Shown in pieces: positions 30,103 through 39,983 of a DNA stretch of 64,000 nt. The position numbers and the translations under genes are program-made. The notes below the pieces were generated by a model. The model worked only from the letters and a program-made list of their open reading frames with translations, did not search any database and was not told where the DNA came from. Within the stretch, counting starts at the first letter, position 1. Each line of letters opens with the position of its first letter. The stretch is from Paeniglutamicibacter antarcticus_C (lineage in GTDB: Bacteria > Actinomycetota > Actinomycetes > Actinomycetales > Micrococcaceae): NCBI RefSeq assembly GCF_039544305.1, contig NZ_BAABLK010000029.1, positions 23,072 to 87,071 on the forward strand, given 5' to 3'.

Positions 30103-30445
30103 GCCAAGAAACGGAATTCTTTGGTTCTTGATCGATATACCGAGGAACCTGATCATCGGTTTTCTCATGGTCTATCGGAAGATCATTTCGCCGATTTACG
30201 GCGATGTTTGTCGCTATTTCCCTAGCTGCTCGGCCTATGGCCTTGAAGCGGTTACGGTACACGGTGCAGTTAAAGGCATCGGGCTAAGCGTCTGGCGCGT
30301 CTTAAGATGTAATCCGTTTAGTCATGGTGGGATCGATTACGTTCCCGAAGGCCGGCGGATTTGGCCAGAAGGCAAGACCCCCAAGATCATGGTGTTGAAT
30401 CATCCTCCGATTCCCGCCGACGAAGATGCCGCAGACGCGGCCTGA
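30086..30445 (+). CDS. yidD: YidD membrane protein insertion efficiency factor
   Basis: Small membrane-associated helper of YidC. The family core YRKIISPIYGDVCRYFPSCSAYGLEAV with its conserved cysteines is present, as is RVLRCNPFSHGGIDYVP. The chosen ATG at 30086 follows AAGGA and lies inside the end of rnpA; upstream codons in this frame belong to the rnpA sequence. At 119 residues it has a longer C-terminal tail than most YidD proteins. Confidence 0.95.
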   Translation: MKKDSRPRNGILWFLIDIPRNLIIGFLMVYRKIISPIYGDVCRYFPSCSAYGLEAVTVHGAVKGIGLSVWRVLRCNPFSHGGIDYVPEGRRIWPEGKTPKIMVLNHPPIPADEDAADAA

Positions 30446-30460
30446 GGAGCATGACCGGTA

Positions 30461-31426
30461 ATGAACTTTATTGACTCGATTCTGACCCCGTTTCGGTATG
30501 TAGTCTCATGGATCCTCTGGGCCTTCCATGAACTGTTCGGCCTCATTGGTATGGATCCCAGCTCCGGTTGGACATGGACGCTGTCCATCATCTTCCTGGT
30601 GATGTTGATTCGTACCGCTCTGATCCCGGTGTTCGTCAAACAGATCAAGGCGCAGCGCGCCATGCAAGCGCTACAGCCGGACCTGCGCAAGCTCCAGGCC
30701 AAGTACAAGGGCAAGAAAGACCAGCTTTCGCAGCAGGCCATGATCGCTGAACAGCGCGCGTTGTTCAAAAAGCACAAGACCAATCCGCTGTCTTCCTGCT
30801 TGCCAATGCTCATTCAGATGCCGTTCTTCTTTGCCCTCTTCCGTGTTCTGAACAGTGCCTCACAAGCAAGCCAGGCTGGCGAAGGCGTCGGCAAGCTATC
30901 TGCGGAATCCATCCGCAGTTTTGACCAGTCTTCGATTTTCGGTGCAAGGCTTTCGGAGACGTTCTTGGGGACGATCAACTCCGACGGTCCAATCAACGTT
31001 GCAGTGATCATCGTTGCCATAATCATGATTCTGGCTATGACTGGTTCGCAGTTCATTACTCAGAAGCAGATCATGACCAAGAACATGACGAAGGAGGCCC
31101 TTGAAGGCCCCTTCATGAAGCAGCAGAAGATGATGCTTTACATCCTTCCGCTGGTCTTCGGCATTGGCGGCATCAACTTCCCCATCGGTGTGTTAATCTA
31201 CTGGACAGCCACCAACCTGTGGACCCTTGGTCAGCAGTTTTACGTTATTCGCAACAACCCGACTCCGGGTTCGCAGGCCGAACGTGAACTCAACGAGCGT
31301 CGCGCAGCCAAGGGACTTCCGCCCATCGGTCAGAAAAAGGCCGATGAAGCTGCAGCAGAGGTAATTGTTGAAGAACCAAAGGTGCAACGCGTCCAGCCAC
31401 AGCGCAAAAACAGGAAGAAGAAGTAG
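30461..31426 (+). CDS. yidC: Membrane protein insertase YidC
   Basis: Insertase of the YidC/Oxa1/Alb3 family, 321 residues. The five-helix core is visible, with WTLSIIFLVMLIRTALIPVF carrying the conserved arginine, a cytoplasmic coiled hairpin (AMQALQPDLRKLQAKYKGKK), and C-terminal helices ending PIGVLIYWTATNLWTLGQQF. The tail is basic (RKNRKKK), as in Gram-positive forms that bind ribosomes. The gene lies 15 bp from yidD and 2 bp from jag. Confidence 0.97.
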   Translation: MNFIDSILTPFRYVVSWILWAFHELFGLIGMDPSSGWTWTLSIIFLVMLIRTALIPVFVKQIKAQRAMQALQPDLRKLQAKYKGKKDQLSQQAMIAEQRALFKKHKTNPLSSCLPMLIQMPFFFALFRVLNSASQASQAGEGVGKLSAESIRSFDQSSIFGARLSETFLGTINSDGPINVAVIIVAIIMILAMTGSQFITQKQIMTKNMTKEALEGPFMKQQKMMLYILPLVFGIGGINFPIGVLIYWTATNLWTLGQQFYVIRNNPTPGSQAERELNERRAAKGLPPIGQKKADEAAAEVIVEEPKVQRVQPQRKNRKKK

Positions 31427-31428
31427 CC

Positions 31429-31977
31429 ATGAGCCATGTTGAGCAAAGTGACGCTATCGAAACCGCAACGCCGGATGAGGAAACAGAAATCCCCGATGTT
31501 GCCAGCAGCATCGAGGAAGAAGGCGATATCGCCGCCGACTACCTTGAGGAACTGCTTGATATCGCTGACCTCGACGGCGACATCGATATTGAAGTCCGTG
31601 GTGGACGCACGTATATCTCGATCGCGGGGGAACCAGAGGACGGGGCCTCCTTGCGTCGCCTAATCGGTTCCAAAGGCGAGGTATTGGACGCCTTGCAGGA
31701 ATTGACAAGGCTGGCTGTACTGACCGCGACAGGTAGCCGCTCACGACTGGTTTTGGACATCACAGGGTACCGCCAAGGGCGTGCCGGAGATCTTAAGCGA
31801 ATTGCCAAGGAAGCCGCTGCCAAGGTTAAGGCCAGCGGAGAAGATGTTCCCCTTGATGCCATGAGTGCTTACGAGCGCAAGCTGGTACACGATTTCGTTG
31901 CAGAATTGGGAATGCACAGTGAGTCCTCGGGTGAAGGTCCCCGACGCCATATTGTCGTTTCCCACGGCGACTCCTAA
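31429..31977 (+). CDS. jag: Jag/KhpB RNA-binding protein (KH and R3H domains)
   Basis: RNA-binding protein of 182 residues. The N-terminal 55 residues are acidic and Jag_N is replaced by a Glu/Asp-rich tail. The KH domain covers about 60-105 with LRRLIGSKGEVLDALQEL. The R3H domain is at the C-terminus (YERKLVHDFV and GPRRHIVV). It immediately follows yidC as in most Gram-positives and is linked elsewhere to cell-wall control by PASTA kinases. Confidence 0.93.
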   Translation: MSHVEQSDAIETATPDEETEIPDVASSIEEEGDIAADYLEELLDIADLDGDIDIEVRGGRTYISIAGEPEDGASLRRLIGSKGEVLDALQELTRLAVLTATGSRSRLVLDITGYRQGRAGDLKRIAKEAAAKVKASGEDVPLDAMSAYERKLVHDFVAELGMHSESSGEGPRRHIVVSHGDS

Positions 31978-32002
31978 GCACGCAACTAAGGAACCTCAAG
32001 CT

Positions 32003-32644
32003 ATGAGCAACGAAGTAGAACTGACCGCAGAAGAGAGCCGCGCTGCACAGGCGGTGTTCAGCGACCGCCTGGGGTTGGCTGAACGCTACGTCCAGCATCT
32101 GGCCACTACAGGTATGGAACGTGGCCTGCTGGGGCCGCGTGAGGTCCCACGGCTGTGGTCCCGGCATGTCCTGAACTGCGCTGTCGTTGCCAACCTAATC
32201 GACCAGGGTGCCCATGTCGCCGATGTCGGCAGTGGAGCAGGGCTCCCAGGCTTGACCTTTGCCCTGGCTAGGTCCGACCTAAAGCTGACTTTGATCGAGC
32301 CTCTTGAACGTCGTTGCATCTGGTTGAACGAAGTTGTTGAGGACTTAGGACTCGAAAACGTCACTGTGTTGCGAGGCCGGGCCGAGCAGGTCGTGGACCA
32401 AGTTAACGCGGACTTCGCAACCGCGCGCGCAGTTTCCGCCTTGACGAATCTGGCCGGACTTACCATTCCGTTGTTGCACGGCAAGGGAACGGTCTTGGCT
32501 ATCAAGGGTCGGTCAGCAGCCGAAGAAGTAGAAAAGGCTACTAAGGTGATTCGTCGTCTTGGTGGAACCCGTACTGATGTCGTGACGGTCGGGGAAGAGA
32601 TTTTGAGCGAACCGACGACCGTGGTGCGTATCCACGTAGGCTGA
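32003..32644 (+). CDS. rsmG: 16S rRNA (guanine-N7) methyltransferase RsmG
   Basis: Methylates G527 of 16S rRNA. The 213-residue SAM-dependent enzyme has the RsmG signature LWSRHVLNCAVV and the SAM loop ADVGSGAGLPGLTFALA; IEPLERRCIWLNEVVEDLGL follows. The start at 32003 (MSNEVEL) is preceded by AAGGAACCTCAAGCT. Loss of this enzyme gives low-level streptomycin resistance in other bacteria. It is the last gene before the partition genes. Confidence 0.96.
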   Translation: MSNEVELTAEESRAAQAVFSDRLGLAERYVQHLATTGMERGLLGPREVPRLWSRHVLNCAVVANLIDQGAHVADVGSGAGLPGLTFALARSDLKLTLIEPLERRCIWLNEVVEDLGLENVTVLRGRAEQVVDQVNADFATARAVSALTNLAGLTIPLLHGKGTVLAIKGRSAAEEVEKATKVIRRLGGTRTDVVTVGEEILSEPTTVVRIHVG

Positions 32645-32819
32645 GGCAATCGCGATAGGCTGTATCAGGTGGTTTGGTATCACCTGTTGAGTTAGTAGAG
32701 AGAACCGTATTGAAGCGTAACGTTAACAAGATTCCACCGTTTGCAGCGCTTTTTGCTAGTTTCGGTCTGCCGAACAATTTAGAGCAACCTGAAGTTGTTG
32801 CTTTACAAGAACTTGACAA

Positions 32820-32835
32820 TGTTTCACGTGAAACG
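32820..32835. other. parS: parS centromere site upstream of or within parA
   Basis: TGTTTCACGTGAAACG matches the 16-bp parS palindrome at 15 positions. It lies in the region before the strong parA start. If the longer parA reading is used, it encodes the VSRET residues also seen in relatives' ParA proteins. Confidence 0.92.
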
Positions 32836-32910
32836 ATTCCACCCGCAACGCATATCCCGGATGAGATCAAAACTGTGGAAATAAAGGCTTCCGATGGAGG
32901 GGACACAGTA

Positions 32911-33837
32911 GTGGCGAAGGAACCTACGGCGGCGCGAAATGTTTTCGACACCAGCGACGATAGTTCTCCGCTGGCCAGCCAACTCGCAAGTGAACACAAA
33001 AGGCGAGAGAAGTTGAGTGGCAGGAAACTACCGAAACCGGACATCACCCGCTATATGACGGTCAGTAACCAAAAAGGCGGTGTTGGTAAAACTACCACCA
33101 CCGTCAACATTGCTGCCGCGTTGGCCATCGCCGGCCTAAACGTACTGGTGATTGATATCGACCCTCAGGGAAATGCCTCAACTGCATTGGGAATTGAGCA
33201 TCATGCGGATGTTGACAGTATTTACGATGTCCTTATCAACGACATGGCGTTGTCTGATGTTGTTGCGGAATGCCCAGACATAGACAATCTTACGGTCGCT
33301 CCGGCGACGATCCATCTTGCAGGTGCAGAAATCGAACTTGTTTCGTTGGTCGCGCGGGAACAACGACTTCGCAGGGCGCTTGAGGAATATGCCAAGTATC
33401 GTGAAGCGAACGACATGGATCGCCTCGACTATGTATTTATTGATTGCCCGCCGAGCCTTGGCCTATTGACGGTCAACGCCTTCGTTGCCGCCCAGGAAGT
33501 CTTAATTCCGATACAGTGCGAGTACTATGCTCTGGAAGGGTTAAGCCAGCTTCTCAAGAACATCGAGATGATCCAAAAACATCTCAACTCGGACCTTTCG
33601 GTCTCAACGATACTTTTGACCATGTATGACGGACGTACAAACCTAGCCGCACAGGTTGCGAGCGAAGTACGTGAGCATTTCCCGGATCAGGTTCTTAGGG
33701 CTGTGATTCCGCGTAGCGTGCGGATCTCGGAAGCTCCAAGCTATCAACAAACCGTGATCACCTATGATTCCAGCTCCACGGGTGCTCTTTCGTATCTAGA
33801 GGCTGCAGCCGAAATCGCCGAGCGTGGCAAAAGCTAG
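32911..33837 (+). CDS. parA: Chromosome partitioning ATPase ParA
   Basis: Walker-type ATPase that drives segregation of the ParB-parS complex. The deviant Walker A QKGGVGKTTTT is near residues 54-64, followed by VIDIDPQGNASTALGI, FIDCPPSLGLLT and the IPRSVRISEAPSY region. I place the start at GTG 32911 because GGAGGGG lies eight bases upstream, giving 308 residues. The frame is open to TTG 32710 and TTG 32674, adding up to 79 residues that include VSRET. That stretch has many low-GC third positions, so the longer form is less likely but possible. Confidence 0.93.
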   Translation: MAKEPTAARNVFDTSDDSSPLASQLASEHKRREKLSGRKLPKPDITRYMTVSNQKGGVGKTTTTVNIAAALAIAGLNVLVIDIDPQGNASTALGIEHHADVDSIYDVLINDMALSDVVAECPDIDNLTVAPATIHLAGAEIELVSLVAREQRLRRALEEYAKYREANDMDRLDYVFIDCPPSLGLLTVNAFVAAQEVLIPIQCEYYALEGLSQLLKNIEMIQKHLNSDLSVSTILLTMYDGRTNLAAQVASEVREHFPDQVLRAVIPRSVRISEAPSYQQTVITYDSSSTGALSYLEAAAEIAERGKS

Positions 33838-34119
33838 TCGTTCGAGATTCGTCCTTATCGTTCATTCAGGGCAACGAAAATAATCATTCTGCCGACCAAA
33901 TGACAAATTATCATTCTTAAACGGTTGCATATAATCTCCACAAGACTCACACAGATTCTCTGGTTCAGCGTTATGTCACCTGAACGGCAGTCAGGCCCTA
34001 CGGAGCGGTCTCGACCAACCGGGGCCACACCCGTGAGCCGGGTCCTTATGTTTTGCGAACCAGACAGTAGAATTGCCTTGGGTCAAGGTAGAAACGGTGT
34101 CGAAAGGGAGTAGCATCCA

Positions 34120-35331
34120 ATGTCGGAAAAACGACGTGGTTTAGGACGAGGTCTCGGTGCATTGATTTCGAGCAGCCCTGTCGTGGAGACTGAGGAAGAA
34201 ACTCCGGGAAATGTTTCACGTGGAACAACGGAGTCCGAAACTTCAAAAAATGTGAAATTGTCGGAACAGAGTGTTCCAAAACGACAGACGACAGGTTTTA
34301 CACCTAGTGCGAAAACCGCCCGGCCCGTCGATATGTTCTTTGTTCCTGGAAAAACCGAAGCAGATGCAGCTGCCGAGAAAACCACGCCTGCTTCCGTTCC
34401 ATCGACCGCAGCCAAAAAACGTCGGGCCCAGATGCCTGGTTTGATCGCCTCATCGGGGCGAGCTGGATCAAATGACTCGGCGGAACCAGATATTAGCGAA
34501 CTTGTGGATGTACCGGGTGCTAGTTTTGCGGAGATCGGTGTGGATAAAATTCACCCGAACCGAAAGCAACCGCGTTCATACTTCGACGAAGAGCATATGG
34601 ACGAGCTTGTGCACTCCATTCGTGAAGTGGGCCTGTTGCAGCCAATCGTGGTACGTCCATCACGTGAAAGCAATAAGGAAACGTACGAAATAGTCATGGG
34701 TGAGCGTCGCTGGCGAGCTACCCAAGCGGCGGGATTGACGACAATTCCCGCGATTATTCGCCAAACTGAAGATGACGCCCTTCTCCGCGATGCTCTGCTG
34801 GAAAACCTCCACAGGTCGGAGTTGAACCCTCTTGAAGAGGCCGCTGCCTATCAACAGCTGCTCAGTGAATTCAATTGTACGCAAGAAGTTCTGTCGGATA
34901 GGATCGGCCGTTCACGTTCTCAAATCTCCAACACCATTCGCCTCATGAAGTTGCCGGCTCTCGTACAGCGTAGGGTGGCTGTCGGAGTGATAACGGCGGG
35001 GCACGCCCGTGCGCTCCTAGGGCTTTCCGATTCGGCTGCCATTGAACAGTTGGCACAGCGCGTCGTAAGCGAGGGTATGTCCGTTCGGGCCACTGAAGAA
35101 GCTGTGGCCCTAAGCGATGACCAGCAGAACCGCCGAAAGCCAAGTGCACCTAAACAGACACAACGGCATGAGCGCCTGGATTTTCTGGCTTCGTCACTGT
35201 CTGACCGTCTAGATACCAACGTAAAGATTTCTCTCGGGGCCCGCAAAGGCCGTGTAAGCATTGAGTTCGCCAGCGTGGACGACCTCAATCGCATAATGGG
35301 TGTCCTATCTCCGGAAGGGGAAACCAGGTAG
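34120..35331 (+). CDS. parB: Chromosome partitioning protein ParB
   Basis: CTPase clamp that binds parS and spreads on DNA. The 403-residue protein opens with the ParB signature MSEKRRGLGRGLGALI, has a variable linker to about residue 130, then the N-domain with HPNRKQPRSYFDEEHMDELV and the GERRWRATQAAGL box, and the helix-turn-helix with LSDRIGRSRSQISNTIRL. The C-terminal dimer domain follows. GGGAG lies nine bases before the ATG. A near-perfect parS lies within the gene and a perfect one forms its terminator. Confidence 0.97.
   Translation: MSEKRRGLGRGLGALISSSPVVETEEETPGNVSRGTTESETSKNVKLSEQSVPKRQTTGFTPSAKTARPVDMFFVPGKTEADAAAEKTTPASVPSTAAKKRRAQMPGLIASSGRAGSNDSAEPDISELVDVPGASFAEIGVDKIHPNRKQPRSYFDEEHMDELVHSIREVGLLQPIVVRPSRESNKETYEIVMGERRWRATQAAGLTTIPAIIRQTEDDALLRDALLENLHRSELNPLEEAAAYQQLLSEFNCTQEVLSDRIGRSRSQISNTIRLMKLPALVQRRVAVGVITAGHARALLGLSDSAAIEQLAQRVVSEGMSVRATEEAVALSDDQQNRRKPSAPKQTQRHERLDFLASSLSDRLDTNVKISLGARKGRVSIEFASVDDLNRIMGVLSPEGETR
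34212..34227. other. parS: parS-like site inside parB
   Basis: TGTTTCACGTGGAACA has one mismatch to the parS palindrome. It lies in codons 31-36 of parB and encodes NVSRGT. Confidence 0.85.
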
Positions 35332-35346
35332 TTGCTGCCTTCTTAG

Positions 35347-35380
35347 AGTGGAGTGTTTCACGTGAAACACTCCACTTTTT
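35347..35380 (+). terminator. parS: parB terminator whose stem is a perfect parS site
   Basis: A 30-bp perfect palindrome at 35347-35376 followed by a T run. Its centre, 35354-35369, is the exact parS sequence TGTTTCACGTGAAACA. It starts 15 bp after the parB stop. One element therefore appears to end transcription and bind ParB. Confidence 0.93.
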
Positions 35381-35979
35381 TGTGATGTGTACCCATCCGA
35401 GATATCGGGGGGAACGGGCATCTCCCGCGGGTGGGACACGAGCTGGTTCATGGTGTCGTAGGTACGGTATCCGAAGATTTGTGTAGATCTCTTATTGCTC
35501 GAGCGTGTCCATGTCATGCGAGGAACGGAAAGCGTAGTTGTTCTCCCTGCCTTCGCTATGAGCGTTAGGAGGCTTTCAGTGGCCTCCTAGAGCGTCCGGC
35601 TGGTCATTGACGCACTCGTTAGTCTAATCGTCGCCTCTGTGGCCGTAGCGGCCTCGTGCTAGCGTTCCACGAGTCCCCTCCAAGCGGTTGAGAAACTGCC
35701 AATGCTCCGGGTCTTTGACCCTGGCCGATCCGTCTCGTGCTATACATTGTTGGATCCATCCAGAAACCTTGATTAACCGAAGTAGACACGTTGCGCCAGA
35801 CTCCGTGCCGGATCGTCAGTACGGGTATGCATCGGGCGCAGGCCTCCAGCGCCGAGGGGCCGTTGGGGGATTGATCTGCCGCGGTCGGTAATTAGGAATC
35901 ACCCACAGTCTCTAGGACCTATCGGGATTCGTGTTTGAAAGCTCTACAACCCCTGACGAACCGGTGAGAGGGCCAACAT

Positions 35980-36474
35980 GAATATTTGACTGTTTGGGGC
36001 CAGCAATATTGCGCGTGGGGACCACCGCAGAAAAACACGAATATTGTCCGTGGGAGCCACCAATGGCATTGCCGGGAGCCGCTTTGCCGGCGGGGTGGTG
36101 GGTGCCGCGACGTGAGTTGGTCCTGCCGGCGATAGTGGAGCCATTGCCCAGGCACCCTGCCGGGAAGCGTCTCCGCAAGCGGCGCGCGCCCAGGGAACAC
36201 CGCTGCGGCCCGGCCCTGCGTGTTCTGCACGCGGTGTCTGCAGAAGTGTCCGCACCGGCGGCCACGCAGAGGATGTTCATGGACCGCTACGCCCACCACA
36301 CCATCCGGCTCTGAGACGGAAGGAACACGTGACACGAGAGGAACAGCGCCGTTCAGAATCAGGTGGAACCCGCTGGAAGCCGGTGGCTCCCACCCCCGGA
36401 TTTACTGGCCCCCAACGGCAATATCACTGGTCCCCAACGGCAATAATGGGTGGTCCCCAAAGCGTCGAATACTC
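35980..36474 (-). mobile_element. Decayed IS21-like or MITE-like relic, copy A
   Basis: About 495 bp. The right end, read inward on the minus strand, has GAGTATTCGACGCTTTGGGG and two further GATATTGCCGTTGGGG-type repeats. The left end has GAATATTTGACTGTTTGGGG followed by GCAATATTGCGCGTGGGGAC and GAATATTGTCCGTGGGAGCC. Multiple subterminal repeats and TG...CA ends resemble the IS21 family. The interior matches copies B and D but encodes no IstA or IstB that I can see. It is in the opposite orientation to copies B and D. No clear target duplication. Confidence 0.7.
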
Positions 36475-36737
36475 ATGCAGCAAAATATTGAGCACGGAAC
36501 CGTAATGGGTTTGTGATCATTGACCGGGAGACTGGTTTCATCTTGGAACCCGCGCAAGATAGATGCCTGCTACGCAACCATCCATAACGGGGGAGAAAGA
36601 ACTGACATTCCAATGAGCAAACCGCCACGGCAATGTCCATGCACGAGGGTTAGATCGGATCGGAACAGTAGATACATGTGCAGGGTGGACCACCGGTTGT
36701 ACTTTAGAGGAGCGCCAGTGGCTTCGAGGTGATCCGA

Positions 36738-37181
36738 GTATTCTAAGCTTCGGTGGCCACCGGTACTGTCTTTGGGGAACAGTACGTCCCCGCGTGGGGG
36801 CCACAGGCCGCCACGCGGGTTCCACCTGATTTGGGACGGAGCCGATCTTTCCGTAGACACCGCATGCAGGACACACAGGGCCGGGCCGCGACAGCGTTCC
36901 GCGGGTGTAAGCCGCTTACGGAGACGCTTCCCGGCAGGGTCGCCGGGTAGTGGCCGCGGTATCGTCGGAAGGATGGAGTGCGCCGTGGAATTCCCGTCGT
37001 TGGCAGCGCCCGGCAGCCTGCAGGGCAACCGGACCGGCCCTGCTCAGGTCGCGGCTCCCAGCATCCCACCGGCTAAGAGGCTCCTGGTAATGCCACTTGT
37101 GGCTCCCATGGACAATATTCGCGCTTTCTCCGGGGTGGCCCCCACTCGGAATATTGATGGCCCCCAAACAGTCAGATATTC
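36738..37181 (+). mobile_element. Decayed IS21-like or MITE-like relic, copy B
   Basis: About 444 bp in inverted orientation to copy A. It begins GTATTCTAAGCTT and ends CCCCCAAACAGTCAGATATTC. It shares GGGTTCCACCTGATTTGGG and the GCAGGACACACAGGGCCGGG block with the other copies. It lacks roughly 90-100 bp present in A and D between those two blocks. Confidence 0.7.
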
Positions 37182-37212
37182 AAATGAGAGTATTTAGGCT
37201 GGGGGTCATCCA

Positions 37213-37829
37213 GTATTTCTTTCGGGAGCCACCGATATTCCCGTTCGGGGCCAGCAGCTCCGATCTTGGAATCCAATGGTCGTCATCGTGGGTCCTGACC
37301 AGTCGACTTCGATGGCCATCGAAGTCGTGTGCTCCTCTGCCGGAGGATGAGTTGGTTTCCAGCACGTGTCGGTGGTAAGTTCCGCATAACCGGTCGCATC
37401 CCTTGACGAGGTGTGCCGGCCGATCTTCGCGTTGAGGTGTTCGCCGTGTTGCAGCTACAGGGTGACGTCGACTCTTGCCAGTTGCTGGTGTACCGGGGCT
37501 CAGTCGGGTTGGTTGAATACGCTTCGATGCTCACCGCGCTTATAAAAGAAAAACTTATATACTTCGTTTTCTACGTTTTCGTCAGGTCTCAGCCGATGTT
37601 GAGTCGGTCTACAGCGTCGAGAACGTCTGCGACGCTTTCACTGTATATATCTTGCGACGTCGAGATCGTCCTGCCGGATAACGCATGGGAACGCAGCTTG
37701 GGGACAAGCTTCGTCTGCATTTTCCTACGATTGAAAATGCTCCCTCTGCCATATGCCGTGACGTGGTGAAAAGTGCATATTTGGTGGTCCCCATGAGCAC
37801 TATGGGTGGCCCCAAACAAACAAGTATTC
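37213..37829 (+). mobile_element. Related relic with IS21-like ends but different interior, copy C
   Basis: About 617 bp. The left end GTATTTCTTTCGGGAGCC continues into CGATATTCCCGTTCGGGG-type repeats. The right end is GGTGGTCCCC, GGGTGGCCCCAAACAAACA and AAGTATTC. The interior does not match A, B or D and is full of stops. It may be a deleted copy of a full-length parent. Confidence 0.55.
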
Positions 37830-38202
37830 AAGCAATCACCATTCATTAGGAGCGGTACCCAAAGCTAATGCTGGCGGGTCAGCGATACAGAATTATGCAG
37901 TGGCTCGATAGAAGCATCATGTTGCTTTCCAGAGGCTCGAATAGAAGTACTCCACCGTCAAGACGTAGATTCTTCACGTGAGACCCACGAGGATCCAGGG
38001 ACTTAGGATGAAGAGCATCATGCCGCATCCAGTCATAGGAATCGAACCTTCGGTTCGCCGGATGTGCCTTAATGAATCGATTGGGCGTTGGCTTATGTAG
38101 CTGGGCACGCGACCGCCAACATGTCAGAATCGGCAATAGTATGAATCGCACGTCCCACATGTTCTCCACCGTCGTTGGAATCGTTGAACGTTGGTGAAGG
38201 TA

Positions 38203-38218
38203 TGTTTCACGTGAAACA
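38203..38218. other. parS: parS site
   Basis: Exact TGTTTCACGTGAAACA, 2.85 kb beyond the parB terminator, in gene-free sequence. Confidence 0.95.
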
Positions 38219-39878
38219 CGGCCGAATAGTTTGGCGAAGGAAGATTCCCGGAAATAACGAAACCTTCGATCGCCGAGCTCATGTCCTGCCTAGGCAATCG
38301 ATGCAGTCTGACCGCAACTACTCGACCTTTTACCACTGGAATAGTCCGAAATGATCTTATGGGCACCTCATGCGCAACCACCGCACTAGGGGCATCATGT
38401 GATTCTGAAATCGCCGATAAGTGAGCTGAGTTGATTCCTGCATACAAGTTCACGCGCAGAGGTGGCGAGGAGCGCCTACAGCACGGACGCTTTGAGGACG
38501 ACAGCCCATCAAACCTTTTCTGGTATGGATGCACCCAGGAATACCTTTCACTTGCATTGGACCTGTCACACGTGAAGAACCGATTCACACCCGAGGTAGA
38601 AGCGAATTCGCCCACAGTCCACGCAACGTGCCTACAGTGGACTCCCACCCCGAGATGTAGCTGCATGAGGAAAGCATTGAATGCGTTGAAAACTGCTTAG
38701 TCGCGTCAGCACACCACAGCAAATTCTCGATATGCAAAGACGCGCCACCCTTTGCATACTCTGGAGTTAACTTGTTCACCTGACCATTGGCAATGCTGAC
38801 TAAACGATAGGACTGTTCGGTTTGGCGGTGCGCGATGAAGGGCGTTCATGGACTGATTGGTTATTTGGTTCCACGGGAGTTTCTTGCGGAATGCCGTTAA
38901 AGACCGACCTTCGACGCTATGGAGTACCTATGCGCCCGAATCCTGAACAGTGGTGCACTACTCTGCGCCTTTACCCGCATGGGCTAAGTAGTGTCAACTC
39001 TCAGGAACAACACGTGAGCAGTTTAATGATTAAGGAAACATTTTATGTTTGTTTTGAAATAGAAGATACATGTCGAGCCTCCTGAAAGGTCGATGGAGGT
39101 GGAATCATTGCTGTCGAACGTAGCTTCGGACAGGTTCCCTGAATTCGCATATGGCCGGACCCGATCATACTGGGACTAGAGTCTCGAATGCCTCGAATTC
39201 GGGATCCAGGTGCGCAGATAAGCCTGGAGCGAAGCATCGTGCTGAGTGTTGTCAGTCGATTTCACTCAGATTGCGGCCGTTCTGTCCTTTGCGGGGATGT
39301 AACTCATTGGGTTCTTAGAAGCCATCCATGCCCTACTTTCGATCCACGATAGTGTTTGTCAACGATGATCACGCCGTGGTCAGGTGTGTTGTAAATAGTA
39401 TGCAGGCATGCGGAACGGATCAACAGGATGGAGGGACCAAATACTGAGTAGTGATCGAAGGCTTGGGGAGTCGGGTTTCACACCTTGCAACCGGCACCGG
39501 ATCCGAACGCCATATTGCGATACGAATGGCGTCCAGAGAATGGAACTTTTATCGATGCCTTAACAGAAATCCTTGCTAATGCTTCGAATTCAGATGTCCG
39601 AGCCTCCCCGGTGTGCCCTTTGTATCAAGATCGAAGAAGGTAGGTGCACATATCTGCAGTCATGAATCGACGGCGCAGAATCTGTGAGCAGTGGGGAGAG
39701 GGGCCCACATCGCTGCTCGTTTCATGCGCACCAAATATGCGATCCCAACTCACGGGCAACTGTGGCTGATTCAGCATTTGGTGTTGAAGAAGTCAATTCA
39801 GTGAGTGCCCTCACGCCACTTTATTGTTCCAAACGACCAACAGTGTCATTTGGCTTAAAGCTGGAGCGAGGCTGGTGA

Positions 39879-39894
39879 TGTTTCACGTGAAACA
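39879..39894. other. parS: parS site within a larger hairpin
   Basis: Exact TGTTTCACGTGAAACA. The surrounding bases extend the palindrome: GCTGGTG on the left pairs with CACCAGC on the right, with one A-C mismatch. This recalls the parB terminator palindrome, but no T run or upstream gene is present. Confidence 0.95.
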
Positions 39895-39967
39895 CCACCA
39901 GCACCAAACAGTAGCGGAGATTTTGTGCACGTTCATTGGTCTCGGGAATATGCCTGATGTTGGACAA

Positions 39968-39983
39968 TGTTTCACGTGGAACA
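39968..39983. other. parS: parS-like site
   Basis: TGTTTCACGTGGAACA, the same single-mismatch variant as inside parB, 89 bp from the previous site. Confidence 0.88.

Noticed and set aside
36772..37197. Open frames of 60-220 codons across 36-41.3 kb
   Set aside because: They lie in repeated, decaying sequence, differ between copies and show no recognisable domain.
38564..38579. Further parS site
   Set aside because: TGTCACACGTGAAGAA has four mismatches; noted only as possibly degenerate.
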